Positions 9,090 through 17,693 are shown, numbered from the stretch's first letter. The stretch is DNA of 64,000 nt from Pseudanabaena sp. FACHB-2040 (GCF_014696715.1 NZ_JACJQO010000008.1:1-64000), one strand, 5' to 3'. Notes: generated by a model not told the origin, from the sequence alone. Numbers and translations: made by a program.

Positions 9090-9740
9090 ATGGGAACAAT
9101 TTTTGCCGCAGGCGGCATTGTCATGTGGCCGCTGTTGGCCTTTTCGATTCTTGCGATCGCACTTATTGTGGAGCGCCTAGTGTTCTGGGTTCGGCTAAAT
9201 CGGCGTCAGCGGCAGGTCATGCGGGAGATCCTGCAGACTTACCGCAGAAGCCCGGTCGATGTGTTTCCGAGGCTTCAGCAAAACGCGAACCTGCCCATTG
9301 CCCGAATTTTTCTAGAGGCGCTGGAGATTGACGGGGCCAGCCCCAAGCAGTTTCACATGGCCTTGTCTAGCGCTATGCAGGCCGAACTGCCGCATCTCCG
9401 CCGCTTTAACACTATCTTTGCCACGATTGTCACCGTCTCGCCATTGTTGGGGTTGCTGGGCACCGTGCTGGGGCTAATTGCCTCTTTTAGCGTGCTGCGA
9501 TTGGGCGATATCGGGGCCAATGCAGCTGCCGTTACTGGCGGCATTAGCGAAGCTCTAGTGTCTACAGCAGCGGGTCTGGTGGTCGCGATCTTTACGCTAC
9601 TGTTTGCCAACCTCTTCAAGGGGCTCTACAAGCGTCAGGTGGCCCTGATTCAGGAATATGGCGGTCAGCTAGAGATCCTCTACGAATCTCACTACGAACG
9701 GCTGAAACAAATCAAGGACGAGGTTTATGTTTCTCCCTGA
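9090..9740 (+). CDS. exbB: ExbB/TolQ/MotA-family proton channel
   Basis: A 216-residue ExbB-type inner-membrane protein with three membrane helices: one near residues 10-30, and a pair near 110-135 and 150-180. The conserved TolQ/ExbB block is present (FATIVTVSPLLGLLGTVLGLI, then GGISEALVSTAAGLVVAIF). It conducts protons with ExbD to energise TonB. The reading frame overlaps exbD by 14 bases, so the two are co-translated. Its divergent partner is tonB. The C-terminal tail ends in a charged helix typical of the family. Confidence 0.93.
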   Translation: MGTIFAAGGIVMWPLLAFSILAIALIVERLVFWVRLNRRQRQVMREILQTYRRSPVDVFPRLQQNANLPIARIFLEALEIDGASPKQFHMALSSAMQAELPHLRRFNTIFATIVTVSPLLGLLGTVLGLIASFSVLRLGDIGANAAAVTGGISEALVSTAAGLVVAIFTLLFANLFKGLYKRQVALIQEYGGQLEILYESHYERLKQIKDEVYVSP

Positions 9741-10131
9741 AGAACCTGAAGAAGAACTTGAACTTAACATCGTGCCGATGATTGACGTCATCTTCGCAAT
9801 TCTGACGTTTTTCATTATCTCTAGCCTGTTTCTCACGCGCTCCGAGTCGCTGCCGGTCAACCTGCCCAAAGCCGCTAGTGCTGAGATGCAAGAACGCACC
9901 CGGATCACGGTCACGGTGGATGAGTCGGGCGACATTTCGCTCAATCAAACTGCTGTTTCCCTCGACACGCTGCAGGCAGACGTCCGCGACCTGATGAGCA
10001 GCACACAAGAATCGGTCATCGTCATCAACGCTGACGAGGCTGTTAGCCACGGGCAGGTAATTGCTGTGATGGATGAACTGCGTGTCATTGAAGGGGCGAC
10101 GTTGGGGATTGCGACGAGGCAGCCGGAGTGA
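9727..10131 (+). CDS. exbD: ExbD/TolR-family biopolymer transport protein
   Basis: A 134-residue ExbD-type protein. A short acidic cytoplasmic N-terminus (EEPEEELELNIVPMIDVIF) leads into one membrane helix at about 15-35 containing the essential proton-carrying Asp20. A periplasmic domain follows, with the usual ITVTVDESGDISLNQ and VINADEAVSHGQVIAVMDEL. It pairs with ExbB, whose 3' end it overlaps. The downstream spacer carries a G-rich short repeat and then the first FecCD permease, so the whole run could be one transcript. Confidence 0.93.
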   Translation: MFLPEEPEEELELNIVPMIDVIFAILTFFIISSLFLTRSESLPVNLPKAASAEMQERTRITVTVDESGDISLNQTAVSLDTLQADVRDLMSSTQESVIVINADEAVSHGQVIAVMDELRVIEGATLGIATRQPE

Positions 10132-10135
10132 GGAG

Positions 10136-10180
10136 TTGGTGGGGTGGATGGGCAGGCGGGTGGATGGGTGGGGGGTGAAT
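10136..10180 (+). repeat. GGGTGGATG-type minisatellite
   Basis: The spacer between exbD and the permease is built from variants of GGGTGGATGGG. The same G-rich motif, or its complement, recurs at about 6987-7020, 19015-19165 and 41280-41312, including inside a coding region. It resembles the short tandemly repeated repetitive sequences known in filamentous cyanobacteria. Confidence 0.5.
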
Positions 10181-10188
10181 AGGTAGAA

Positions 10189-11211
10189 ATGGGACAGGTT
10201 GTTACTCAAGCGCGCTTTAGGTTTACTCGATCGCCGCTGCTGCTGATTGTTGGGTTGGCGTTTTGTGTTGGGGTTCTCTGCGTTTGCTTTATGGCCAGCG
10301 TTCTCTTGGGAGCGGCTGAGATTGACTCCCAAACGGTGTGGCAGGCAATTTTTCAATTCAATGGCTCCACTGAGCACCTGATCATCCGCACGGTGCGAAT
10401 GCCTAGAGCGATTTTGGCGGTGGTTGTGGGGGCGGCTCTGGCGGTTGCCGGAGCGATTACCCAAGGGCTGACCCGCAATGCTCTGGCGGCTCCTGATATT
10501 TTGGGCATTAATGCTGGGGCGGCTCTGGCGATGGTGCTGACGATCTTTCTCAGGGTTAGCGATCGCAATGTTTGGTTTGCCTTTGGTGGGGCTGCGATCG
10601 CAACCCTCACCGTCTACTGGCTAGGCTCAATGGGCCGCACCGGACTTACTCCACTGAAGCTGGTAATTGCCGGGTCTGCCCTGGCCTACCTGCTAAATTC
10701 CCTGATGTATGGCCTTCTCATTCTCAACCAGCGCACCCTAGACGAGATTCGCTTTTGGCTAGCCGGTTCCCTGGCTGGGCAAGACATCGCCGGGATGTTG
10801 CCGATACTGCCTTACATCCTCGCGGGGCTGCTGGGATCACTGGCCTTAAGCCGCCAGTTGACCCTACTCTCCCTCGGTGAAGATGTCGCCCAAGGCCTGG
10901 GGCTACAGACGACTTGGGTAAAAGTAGCCGCCGCCATCGTAGTTGTACTCCTAGCCGGGAGCGCCGTCGCCCTGGCAGGCCCAATCAGCTTTGTCGGCCT
11001 AGTCGTGCCCCATGTGGTGCGCTTTAGCGTGGGTGTAGATTATCGCTGGATATTGCCCTACGCCATGATTACAGGCGGCATTTTGCTCTCGCTCTCCGAC
11101 CTCGCAGCCCGCCTAGTTATTCCTCCCCAAGAGCTGCCGGTAGGCATCATGACCGCCCTAGTCGGAGCACCCTTCTTTATATATCTGGCGCGATCCCGAA
11201 TCAAGCAGTAG
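10189..11211 (+). CDS. FecCD-family iron-siderophore ABC permease
   Basis: A 340-residue BtuC/FecCD permease with about ten hydrophobic segments. The family markers are RTVRMPRAILAVVVGAALAVAG, GAITQGLTRNALAAPDILGIN and, near the end, GPISFVGLVVPHVVR. It forms half of the inner-membrane channel that takes ferric siderophore from the FecB-type lipoprotein (20.6 kb) and works with the ATPase at 12.9 kb. A second permease follows 93 bases later. The ATG is close to a G-rich repeat with no strong ribosome site. The exact siderophore cannot be inferred. Confidence 0.92.
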   Translation: MGQVVTQARFRFTRSPLLLIVGLAFCVGVLCVCFMASVLLGAAEIDSQTVWQAIFQFNGSTEHLIIRTVRMPRAILAVVVGAALAVAGAITQGLTRNALAAPDILGINAGAALAMVLTIFLRVSDRNVWFAFGGAAIATLTVYWLGSMGRTGLTPLKLVIAGSALAYLLNSLMYGLLILNQRTLDEIRFWLAGSLAGQDIAGMLPILPYILAGLLGSLALSRQLTLLSLGEDVAQGLGLQTTWVKVAAAIVVVLLAGSAVALAGPISFVGLVVPHVVRFSVGVDYRWILPYAMITGGILLSLSDLAARLVIPPQELPVGIMTALVGAPFFIYLARSRIKQ

Positions 11212-11304
11212 GAATTTGGCTGACCAGTAAAAGCAGATCCCAGAGGACAGGCAATGCAAAGTGCCCATCCCCCCTAAACCCTAAACCCCCTTTCCCCCTC
11301 CCCC

Positions 11305-12348
11305 ATGCCCCCCTCCAAACCCTGGCTCTCTATCCGCCCACACCATCTCCCCCTTTCCTTCCGAGTAGATCGCCGGGTTCCCGCTGTCCTAACCACTCTG
11401 GGGCTGGTCGCCCTAGCCTCCCTGGTGCTTAACGTCAGCCAGGGGGAGTATCCTGTGCCGCTGCTAGAGGTGGTCAAGACCCTCCTGGGAATACCTGCCA
11501 ACCCAGACTATGCCTTTGTGGTGCAGACGCTACGACTGCCTCGGGCGCTGGTGGCGCTGCTAGTGGGGATGGGGTTGGCCGTGGCGGGGGCCATTCTGCA
11601 AGGGATTACCCGCAATCCCCTAGCGGCCCCGGAAATCATCGGTATTAATTCGGGGGCGAGTCTGGTGGCGGTAGCGATCATTGTGCTACTGCCGGGGGTT
11701 TCGACGGTTTGGCTGCCCATAGCAGCATTTTTGGGTGGGCTGGGGGCTGCGATCGCAATCTACCTCCTGGCCTGGAACCAAGGCAGCTCCCCGGTGCGTC
11801 TGATTCTCATCGGCATCGGCCTGACGGCCATAACCGCCGCGCTCACTAATTTAATGGTCACCTTTGGCGAGATCAACGCAGTCAGTCAGGCGCTGGTGTG
11901 GCTCACCGGCAGCGTCTATGGCCGCAGTTGGGAGCACCTTTGGTCTTTACTGCCCTGGCTAGGCGTCTTTTTGCCCCTCTGCCTGCTGCTGGCGCGCGAC
12001 CTAGACACGCTCAACCTGGGAGATAGCCTGGCCCAAGGCCTGGGCAGTCGAGTAGAGTGGCAGCGCTCCCTGCTCCTGCTTTGCACCGTTGCGCTGGCCG
12101 GAGCCTCGGTCGCCACCGCAGGCACCATCGGCTTTGTCGGCCTCATGGCCCCGCACTTGGCTCGGCAACTCGTTGGCCCTGCCCACGTGGGGCTGATTCC
12201 TACAGCGGCTCTCGTAGGAGCGTGCATTGTGGAGCTGGCAGACCTGGCCGGACGGCTGCTGTTTGCGCCGATTGAGCTGCCTTGCGGCGTAGTTACTGCC
12301 GTGATCGGCGCGCCTTATTTCCTGTGGCTGCTGTATCGCGATAGTTAA
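11305..12348 (+). CDS. FecCD-family iron-siderophore ABC permease (second subunit)
   Basis: A 347-residue FecCD permease, paralogous to the one before it. Shared blocks are QTLRLPRALVALLVGMGLAVAG, GAILQGITRNPLAAPEIIGIN and TIGFVGLMAPHLARQLVG. Two different permeases in tandem are the normal FecC/FecD heterodimer. The N-terminus is Pro-rich and basic (PSKPWLSIRPHHLP) before the first helix at about 30-50, so the true start could be slightly downstream. The 5' spacer is a C-rich tract. Function is with the neighbouring ATPase and the distant FecB protein. Confidence 0.92.
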   Translation: MPPSKPWLSIRPHHLPLSFRVDRRVPAVLTTLGLVALASLVLNVSQGEYPVPLLEVVKTLLGIPANPDYAFVVQTLRLPRALVALLVGMGLAVAGAILQGITRNPLAAPEIIGINSGASLVAVAIIVLLPGVSTVWLPIAAFLGGLGAAIAIYLLAWNQGSSPVRLILIGIGLTAITAALTNLMVTFGEINAVSQALVWLTGSVYGRSWEHLWSLLPWLGVFLPLCLLLARDLDTLNLGDSLAQGLGSRVEWQRSLLLLCTVALAGASVATAGTIGFVGLMAPHLARQLVGPAHVGLIPTAALVGACIVELADLAGRLLFAPIELPCGVVTAVIGAPYFLWLLYRDS

Positions 12349-12455
12349 GGGCTGGCCTTTGAGAAGCTTCGCAATTGATGGGCTGTCGCTTGCTTAAACC
12401 TGCAGAGTCATTGGCCTGCCATCTATGATGAAATCCGTTGATTTTTTACAGCCTA

Positions 12456-12890
12456 ATGAGAGATCTCGATACCCCCAAGACTATCCAATTGCTCAATCAC
12501 ATCATGGAGTTTGAGCTGGCAGGCGTCGTTCGCTATACCCACTACTCCCTCATGGTGACCGGCCCCAACCGAATTCCCATCGTAGGGTTCTTTAAGGCTC
12601 AAGCCAATGAATCTCTCCTCCATGCTCAAGAAGCGGGCGAGATTATCACAGGACTAGAGGGGCATCCTAGCCAGCGCATTGCAGCCATTGAGGAGACAAA
12701 CCGGCACTCGGTGACCGATCTGCTGCAGGAAAGCCTCAACCACGAGCAAAAAGCCCTGCATATGTACAAGCAACTGCTAGATATCGTTCAAGACGCCAGC
12801 ATTTACCTGGAGGAATATACCCGCACCAAGATCGGCCAGGAGGAAATGCACAACCTGGAAATCAAGAAAATGCTGCGGGACTTTAGCTAG
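12456..12890 (+). CDS. Bacterioferritin/Dps-like ferritin
   Basis: A 144-residue four-helix ferritin of Bfr/Dps size. I chose the ATG at 12456 (MRDLDTPKT) over a TTG 18 bases upstream. Likely metal ligands are Glu in MEFELAGVVRY, the E-x2-H pattern in NESLLHAQEAGE, Glu in NHEQKAL and the late EEMHNLE. The Met that binds haem in classical bacterioferritin is not evident. It should store or detoxify iron in the cytoplasm. Its place between the permease and ATPase genes, on the same strand, couples iron import to storage. The ATPase follows about 50 bases downstream. Confidence 0.85.
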   Translation: MRDLDTPKTIQLLNHIMEFELAGVVRYTHYSLMVTGPNRIPIVGFFKAQANESLLHAQEAGEIITGLEGHPSQRIAAIEETNRHSVTDLLQESLNHEQKALHMYKQLLDIVQDASIYLEEYTRTKIGQEEMHNLEIKKMLRDFS

Positions 12891-12938
12891 GAATTTTCCC
12901 TATTCCTTTTTCACCTGCTGTTGCTCATATTGCTCACC

Positions 12939-13745
12939 ATGACGTTTGACTTTGCCAGCCCCATCGCCCTCACTACTCGTAACTTGTCTCTCGCCTACGA
13001 TGGCAACACCATCATCCAAGGTCTGGATTTGGCTATTCCTAAAAGGCAGGTAACGATGCTGGTAGGGCCGAATGGGTGCGGTAAGTCTACGCTGCTGCGG
13101 GGCTTGGCCCGACTGCTTAAGCCCAAAGGCGGCACGGTGTATCTAGATGGAGATGCGATCGCCCACCTCCCTACCAAGGAACTGGCCAAGCGCTTGGGAA
13201 TCTTGCCCCAAAGCCCTGCCGCCCCAGAGGGGCTAACGGTGCGTGAACTGGTAGCTCAGGGACGCTACCCCCATCAAAACTGGCTGCAGCAGTGGTCTAG
13301 GGAGGATGAGTTGACGGTGGAGGCTGCGATCGCAACCACCCACCTAGAAGACTTTGCCAACCGCCCGCTCGATACCCTCTCTGGCGGGCAGCGGCAGCGG
13401 GCCTGGATTGCGATGGCCCTAGCGCAAGATACTCAAACCCTGCTGCTAGATGAACCTACGACCTACCTAGATCTGGCCCACCAAATTGAAGTGCTAGATT
13501 TGCTGGCCGACCTTAACCGTAAGCAGGGCAAGACCATCATCATAGTGCTGCACGATTTGAATCTGGCCTGCCGCTATGCGGATCACCTGATTGCGCTCAA
13601 AGTAGGCCAGGTCTATGCCCAGGGTGCGCCCGCTGCGATCATGACTGAAGCTCTAGTGCGGCAAGTCTTTGGCCTAGAGAGCAAGATCTTGCCAGACCCC
13701 GTAGCGGGCACGCCACTGTGCATTCCGATTAGCCGCAGTCGGTAG
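12939..13745 (+). CDS. FecE-type iron-siderophore ABC ATPase
   Basis: A 268-residue ATP-binding subunit. The start at ATG 12939 ([11 protein letters not shown]) is preferred to an upstream TTG. Walker [10 protein letters not shown] is at 43-51, the signature LSGGQRQR at 147-154, Walker [13 protein letters not shown] at 168-179, and the switch HD in [14 protein letters not shown]. The FecE/FhuC-type features RYPHQ and AGAP...[12 protein letters not shown] are present. It energises the two FecCD permeases upstream. It is the last gene of the exbB-to-fecE run, followed by the repeat nest. Confidence 0.92.
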   Translation: MTFDFASPIALTTRNLSLAYDGNTIIQGLDLAIPKRQVTMLVGPNGCGKSTLLRGLARLLKPKGGTVYLDGDAIAHLPTKELAKRLGILPQSPAAPEGLTVRELVAQGRYPHQNWLQQWSREDELTVEAAIATTHLEDFANRPLDTLSGGQRQRAWIAMALAQDTQTLLLDEPTTYLDLAHQIEVLDLLADLNRKQGKTIIIVLHDLNLACRYADHLIALKVGQVYAQGAPAAIMTEALVRQVFGLESKILPDPVAGTPLCIPISRSR

Positions 13746-13857
13746 CCGTTTGCAGCCCTTTTTAATAGCGCGTTTAGCCCAAACTGTTGAGTCATCTTGA
13801 GGTGCTAGAGGCGTTATTCAGCAAAGGTTACACTTCGCTAACCCAGCCTACAAAATC

Positions 13858-13992
13858 TGGATTATCCCAGTGCCTACAGGCCGCAGCGACGAGTGCATCA
13901 GCGTTATTGAATGGAAAGCTCACCGCCCAGATCCCCGGCTTTTTCTGAGGAGAGGCTAAGGTCTACGGCTACACACCAAAAGCCGGGGATCT
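13858..13992 (+). repeat. Gene-3'-end relic plus palindromic repeat, copy 1
   Basis: The first part translates as IPVPTGRSDECISV and is homologous at DNA level to the end of the small gene at 15188 (shared core around GAGTxCATCAGCGT). It runs into a hairpin whose 15-base arms AGATCCCCGGCTTTT and its exact complement flank 34 bases (13929-13992). Three more complete hairpins occur at 15601-15664, 15677-15740 and 16454-16517, with half copies near 15832 and 16411. From 13993 to 14260 there is only a 68-codon frame (14018-14224) that continues the repeat's reading frame; I do not accept it as a gene. Confidence 0.65.
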
Positions 13993-14260
13993 AGCCATCA
14001 AAGCGAGGCTGGAAGATTTGGTCGTGGCAGAGGCGGGCACTGCTGCCTATGGAGAGGATTCAAAGACGCTACGCAGTGTCTATGCGATCGCAGCCTCGGT
14101 CGAATTTCGCGAGCCCCCTTTACCGATATTGGCACCAGCTAGAATAATCAAACTCCCAACTTCGATCCAGCCTTTTTGGGCACAGCCTGGGTTTGCGCTG
14201 GCAGCCCACCCCTCTAAAGTCTAAGATCGACGCAGACCCCTAAGCTCCTTCAATTTAATA

Positions 14261-14758
14261 ATGGCTAGCGAAAATAACCCCTCAAATCAAAAAAGCCAGG
14301 CTCTAGATAGAGCAGAGACACAGCTTAAACAGGAAATTGATAAAAGACACGACTTAGAGCGTCAGGTGAAGGAACTGCTTGACGCTAAAAAAGAGAATTT
14401 AAACGTTATCGAAGGACTCAAAAATCAGCTAACTGTCCAGAAATCAAAAGTATCTAGTTTAGAGAAGGAAAATAAAGTTTTACGTAAAACGCTTCAAAAA
14501 GCCCAGGAAGGCCTGCCCGAAAAAACAGAGCCCGCTGGCAAGAAAACCCCCGGAGACAATAAATTCGCAACTCGGCTGAAGTCTTTGAAGTCAGTTCTCC
14601 CGGAGGAAACGCCAGAGCGTAACCAGAGTAAATCTGACAAAAATGCAGGAGGTCAACCGTCTGCTCCGCAGTCACCGCCGGATCGCAGTAGCGAGATAGA
14701 CCTAGAGAGAATCATGACGGCTCGTTTTGGTCCCCGAAAATCAGGAAAAAGAAAATAG
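14261..14758 (+). CDS. Hypothetical coiled-coil protein
   Basis: A 165-residue soluble protein with no recognised family. Residues 10-85 are a strongly charged heptad-rich coiled coil (AETQLKQEIDKRHDLERQV, then VSSLEKENKVLRKTLQKAQ). From about 88 it is Pro/Ser/Lys-rich and disordered, and it ends in a basic FGPRKSGKRK tail that might bind nucleic acid or an acidic surface. Base composition is more AT-rich than that of the flanking repeats. No operon partner is seen, since repeats lie on both sides. It is a plausible structural or scaffold protein, but no function can be assigned. Confidence 0.7.
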   Translation: MASENNPSNQKSQALDRAETQLKQEIDKRHDLERQVKELLDAKKENLNVIEGLKNQLTVQKSKVSSLEKENKVLRKTLQKAQEGLPEKTEPAGKKTPGDNKFATRLKSLKSVLPEETPERNQSKSDKNAGGQPSAPQSPPDRSSEIDLERIMTARFGPRKSGKRK

Positions 14759-15187
14759 ACGGCAGTCCTTCTTGAGTTTTGAGACAGATTCCCAAAACCG
14801 CGTTGTTACAAGGCTTTGACAACCGAGCACTTTTACTCACTGCAAAGGTGGGATGCACCCAAGGGACATCCATCTCAATCGACCCTTTTCGTAATTTCAT
14901 GCTCTCGTGCCAGTCCCGTAGTCGGATTGAGCTTTGGCGAAAACCCAATGCCCCCTCTACTGTTGTGATTCTCGATCGGTTCTGATAATTTGAGAGGTGC
15001 AAGGCGATTTAGGCCTAGCGGGAGGAAAGAGGTCTGACACACCCCAATCCCCCCTCACGTCCAACCTATATACGGTAGGCTGAAACGCTGGATCAATCAT
15101 AAGATCTCGGCGAACTCTTTAACCTACTTTGAGGCGTAGCTAGTGCTTCGCCTTGCTTTCCTTTACCTAGAAAAGTAGGGCAAAACA
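14759..15187. other. Non-coding spacer
   Basis: No supported gene. A 68-codon forward frame (14779-14985) and a reverse frame over it have no family features. The tail reading STVVILDRF followed by TGA looks like the end of a lost coding sequence, but cannot be identified. Confidence 0.4.
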
Positions 15188-15424
15188 ATGACAACATCGT
15201 TAAACCTGGACATTCTCCGGGCAATTCCGGCTGGCAATCAGGAGCAGCTAAAAGTCGTCTTGATGGGCGAACTCGATGCGGTGCTCAGAACGCAAGACTT
15301 TTTAGCCGTCGTTAAGTTCGCAGACAAAAAGTTTTGGAGCAACCCACAACCCATCGGCACCAGCAGCGAGTACATCAGCGTCCTCATCCGCAAGAGCGCG
15401 TCTAAAGCCGTTGCCGCAATTTAA
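15188..15424 (+). CDS. Small hypothetical protein, apparent parent of the local repeats
   Basis: A 78-residue soluble protein, unrecognised: an amphipathic N-terminal half (LDILRAIPAGNQEQLKVVLM) and a C-terminal strand segment, FWSNPQPIGTSSEYISVLIR. The C-terminal 20 codons are homologous to relics at 13.86, 15.5 and 16.3 kb, each reading a W-I-x-P-V-P-x-G-R-S-x-E-Y-I-S-V variant. This is the only copy with an intact frame and start. A purine-rich AAAAGTAGGG lies about 10 bases before the ATG. Its stop is 22 bases upstream of the first MITE-like element. Function unknown. Confidence 0.6.
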   Translation: MTTSLNLDILRAIPAGNQEQLKVVLMGELDAVLRTQDFLAVVKFADKKFWSNPQPIGTSSEYISVLIRKSASKAVAAI

Positions 15425-15446
15425 CAACTAGAGTTAAACCTAGATC

Positions 15447-15812
15447 GTAGGATGGGCAAAGGGCAACAGCCCATGCCCATCTTCTAAAGGGCCATGTTGC
15501 CCTGCCAAAGGATCACCTGGATCACCCCAGTCCCCACAGGCCGCAGCGGCGAGTACATCAGCGTCATGAGCCACCGGCTCGTAAAAAACGAGTAAGCACC
15601 AGATCCCCGGCTTTTCCTTTAACGAGGCCAAGGCTGATGGCTACACATAAAAAGCCGGGGATCTAGCCACCGCCCCAGATCCCCGGCTTTTTCTGAGGAG
15701 AGGCCAAGGTCTACGGCTACGTACCAAAAGCCGGGGATCTAGCCACCAAAGCGAGGCCCCATCTTTAAAAGGCCCATGCTGTGATGGGCACGCTTTGCTT
15801 TGCCCATCCTAC
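15447..15812 (+). repeat. MITE/REPIN-like element A
   Basis: A 366-base unit bounded by perfect 15-base inverted ends, GTAGGATGGGCAAAG and its complement. Each end folds into its own small hairpin (GATGGGCA/TGCCCATC), as in paired REP elements. Inside are a decayed gene 3' end (WITPVPTGRSGEYISV), then two long palindromes with 15-base arms (15601-15664 and 15677-15740). A diverged second unit lies at 16257-16589. The GTAGGATGGGCAAAGC end is, from general knowledge, a common dispersed motif in bacterial genomes. No transposase is present, so any movement would need one supplied in trans. Confidence 0.7.
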
Positions 15813-15914
15813 AAAACTACGGCTACGTACCAAAAGCCGGGGATCTAGCCGCCGAAGCGAGGCCCATTGCAACGCACCGCCTTTCGCAGAAAACGCCTTT
15901 CATAAAGAACAAAC

Positions 15915-16200
15915 AGCCAAATTCAAGGAATGGGCTGACCAATTCGAGGAAGAGGAAGACTCATTCAGCGAACAGGACGACCCATTCGACAAACGAGGCG
16001 AGCTATTCAATGAAGAAGGGGGGCAATTCAACGAACGGGACGATCAATTCAACAAATGGCAGCCCATTCATAATAAATGCTTTCATTTTTGTTGAATTGG
16101 CTTAAGCGTTTGTTATGAATGGGACGATCAATTCAACAAATGGCGCGATCAATTCAACAAATGGGACGGTTAATTCAATGAACGGCGCGATCAACTTAAG
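15915..16200 (+). repeat. 21-bp tandem repeats encoding heptapeptides
   Basis: DNA repeats of about 21 bases, typified by GACGATCAATTCAACAAATG, run from about 15915 to 16060 and again from 16113 to 16200. Between them sits an insert bounded by the 11-base inverted repeat CCCATTCATAA/TTATGAATGGG. In the forward frame opened inside element A (ATG 15781, stop 16095) they encode heptads such as QFEEEED, SFSEQDD, LFNEEGG and QFNERDD. After the insert the heptads resume (WDDQFNKWRDQFNKW) but meet a stop. Whether any product is made is unclear, because the start lies in a mobile repeat. Confidence 0.55.
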
Positions 16201-16256
16201 AAACGAGACGTTATTTACAAAAAACGCCTTTACGATTGTCGATTGGGCCAAAGATC

Positions 16257-16589
16257 GTGGGATGGGCAAAGGGCGATAGCCCGTGCCCATCTTTCGAAGG
16301 GCCATGCTGCCCTGCTAAAAGGTTACCTGGATCACTCTAGTCCCTGCAGGCCGCAGTGGCCAATACATCAGCGTCATGAGCCGCCGACTCACAAAAGCCG
16401 AGTAGGCACCAGATCCCCGGCTTTTTCTTTAACGGGGATCTGGCTACCGCTCCAGATCCCCGGCTTTTTCTGAGGAGAGGCTAAGATCTACGGCTACGTA
16501 CCAAAAGCCGGGGATCTAGCCACCGAAGCGAGGCCCCATCTTTCAAAGGCCCACGCTGTAATGGGCACGCTTTGCTTTGCCCATCCTAC
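16257..16589 (+). repeat. MITE/REPIN-like element B
   Basis: A 333-base diverged duplicate of element A in the same orientation. The left end is GTGGGATGGGCAAAG and the right end is CTTTGCCCATCCTAC, the perfect complement of element A's left end. It repeats the same order: end hairpin, gene relic (WITLVPAGRSGQYISV), a collapsed palindrome at 16411, a full palindrome with 15-base arms at 16454-16517, and the right-end hairpin. Relative to A it lacks about 30 bases of the first palindrome. It ends 17 bases before the methyltransferase stop codon. Confidence 0.7.
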
Positions 16590-16605
16590 AAAACGACGAT
16601 ACTGA

Positions 16606-17583
16606 CTAACGTTCCTTCTGGATAACAAAGGTATTTGATCGGTGGCCGTATGTTAAACCCGCTTTGTTATCTTCGAGAACTTCAAGCGGGTAGCAGTTTT
16701 CATGCCTAGCTATTTCGAAGATCTCTTTTTGAGGTAAGACATGCATCTCTATTTCCTTCTTGGTGGTTGAGGCACTCAAGTATTCCTGTAAAGAGAACTG
16801 ATATCCGAGCCGGTAGGTAGGAACCTGTAAGACCGCTACTCCGCCAGGATTTAAGCACTTGAGTATCTCTCGAATAACCAGGTGAATCATCGGTGGAGGA
16901 TTGTGCTGCAGAACAATTAACGAGTAGGCCAGATCAACAGATGGCAAGTCCTTGAGCTTTTGAGGCTGGTCAAGATGGCGTAATGAAACGTTCTCAAGAT
17001 TCGATTCTTTCAGATAATTCTCAGCCAGCTGCAAATGAGATTTTGAGATGTCGTAGGCAATGACTTCAGAAAAGTTTCTGGCTAGCCAGCAGGTCAAGCG
17101 ACCTACTCCACAGCCGTATTCTAAGCAAGTTTTGAGCTGACCTGGATCAACGCCATTACGCTCCAAGGTTCTCAGTAGGAGAGCTACATCGTGAAATCCA
17201 GATTTATAGAACTCGTCCTCAGTCTCTTGAATTTGAGAAGATTTGAACTTTTCAGCACTTATAACAGACCAGTGAGGTTCAGAAGCGCCAAGCTGGTTCC
17301 ATACACCTTGAATATGAGAAAAAAGGGCCTGCAAATCAGTAGCCTGCTCGATTGGCAGAGGAGGTTCATGACCCAATAGCGAGACTGTATAAAAGGCTTG
17401 AGGGTTATTCTGTTTAAACTCCTCAGAGGTTAGAAACATTTCCCTGAGCGCTTGAATATTGTTTGCGCTTTTTATCTTTTCCTCTAGGGCGTAAAGGCTT
17501 TCTGGCTCTCTATCCAAAAAGAGTCGGTAAGCCCAAACAACCATTTCTTGTGTGATTTGATACGGTTTATTTGCCGTTTCCAT
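16606..17583 (-). CDS. DUF4214-SAM methyltransferase fusion
   Basis: A 325-residue protein from ATG 17583; a TTG 30 bases upstream is the only earlier start. Residues 12-60 (WAYRLFLDREPES...REMFLTSEEFK) match DUF4214, a module often seen in cyanobacterial glycan-related proteins. Residues 135-250 are a class I methyltransferase: motif I EYGCGVGR at 155-162, the acidic strand AYDIS at 177-181, and DLAYSLIVLQH as motif IV. It should transfer a methyl group from SAM, perhaps in polysaccharide or glycosyl chemistry, but the acceptor is unknown. It lies alone, followed by repeats and preceded by the EamA gene on the same strand. Confidence 0.82.
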   Translation of the reverse strand: METANKPYQITQEMVVWAYRLFLDREPESLYALEEKIKSANNIQALREMFLTSEEFKQNNPQAFYTVSLLGHEPPLPIEQATDLQALFSHIQGVWNQLGASEPHWSVISAEKFKSSQIQETEDEFYKSGFHDVALLLRTLERNGVDPGQLKTCLEYGCGVGRLTCWLARNFSEVIAYDISKSHLQLAENYLKESNLENVSLRHLDQPQKLKDLPSVDLAYSLIVLQHNPPPMIHLVIREILKCLNPGGVAVLQVPTYRLGYQFSLQEYLSASTTKKEIEMHVLPQKEIFEIARHENCYPLEVLEDNKAGLTYGHRSNTFVIQKER

Positions 17584-17693
17584 GCTTCTGATATCCAGCA
17601 ACTTAATAAGCAACGCATAAGGTCTAGCAGTGGGGCAAGCAGTTTATTGTTGCAGGAACTCCTTAAGTTCAGTCAAACATACCCACAGCTTCC

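Noticed and set aside
14018-14224. 68-codon frame after the first palindrome
   Set aside because: It only continues the repeat reading frame, has no ribosome site and no family features.
14779-14985. Forward and reverse frames in the 14.8-15.0 kb spacer
   Set aside because: Neither has a family match or a good start, and they overlap each other antisense.
16102-16305. Minus-strand frame with FVELIAPFVELIVPF repeats
   Set aside because: It is the antisense of the 21-bp repeat; hydrophobic heptads arise automatically from the complementary strand.
13920-16520. CRISPR array
   Set aside because: Repeats are palindromic, irregularly spaced and contain gene relics, with no unique spacers of constant length and no cas genes.
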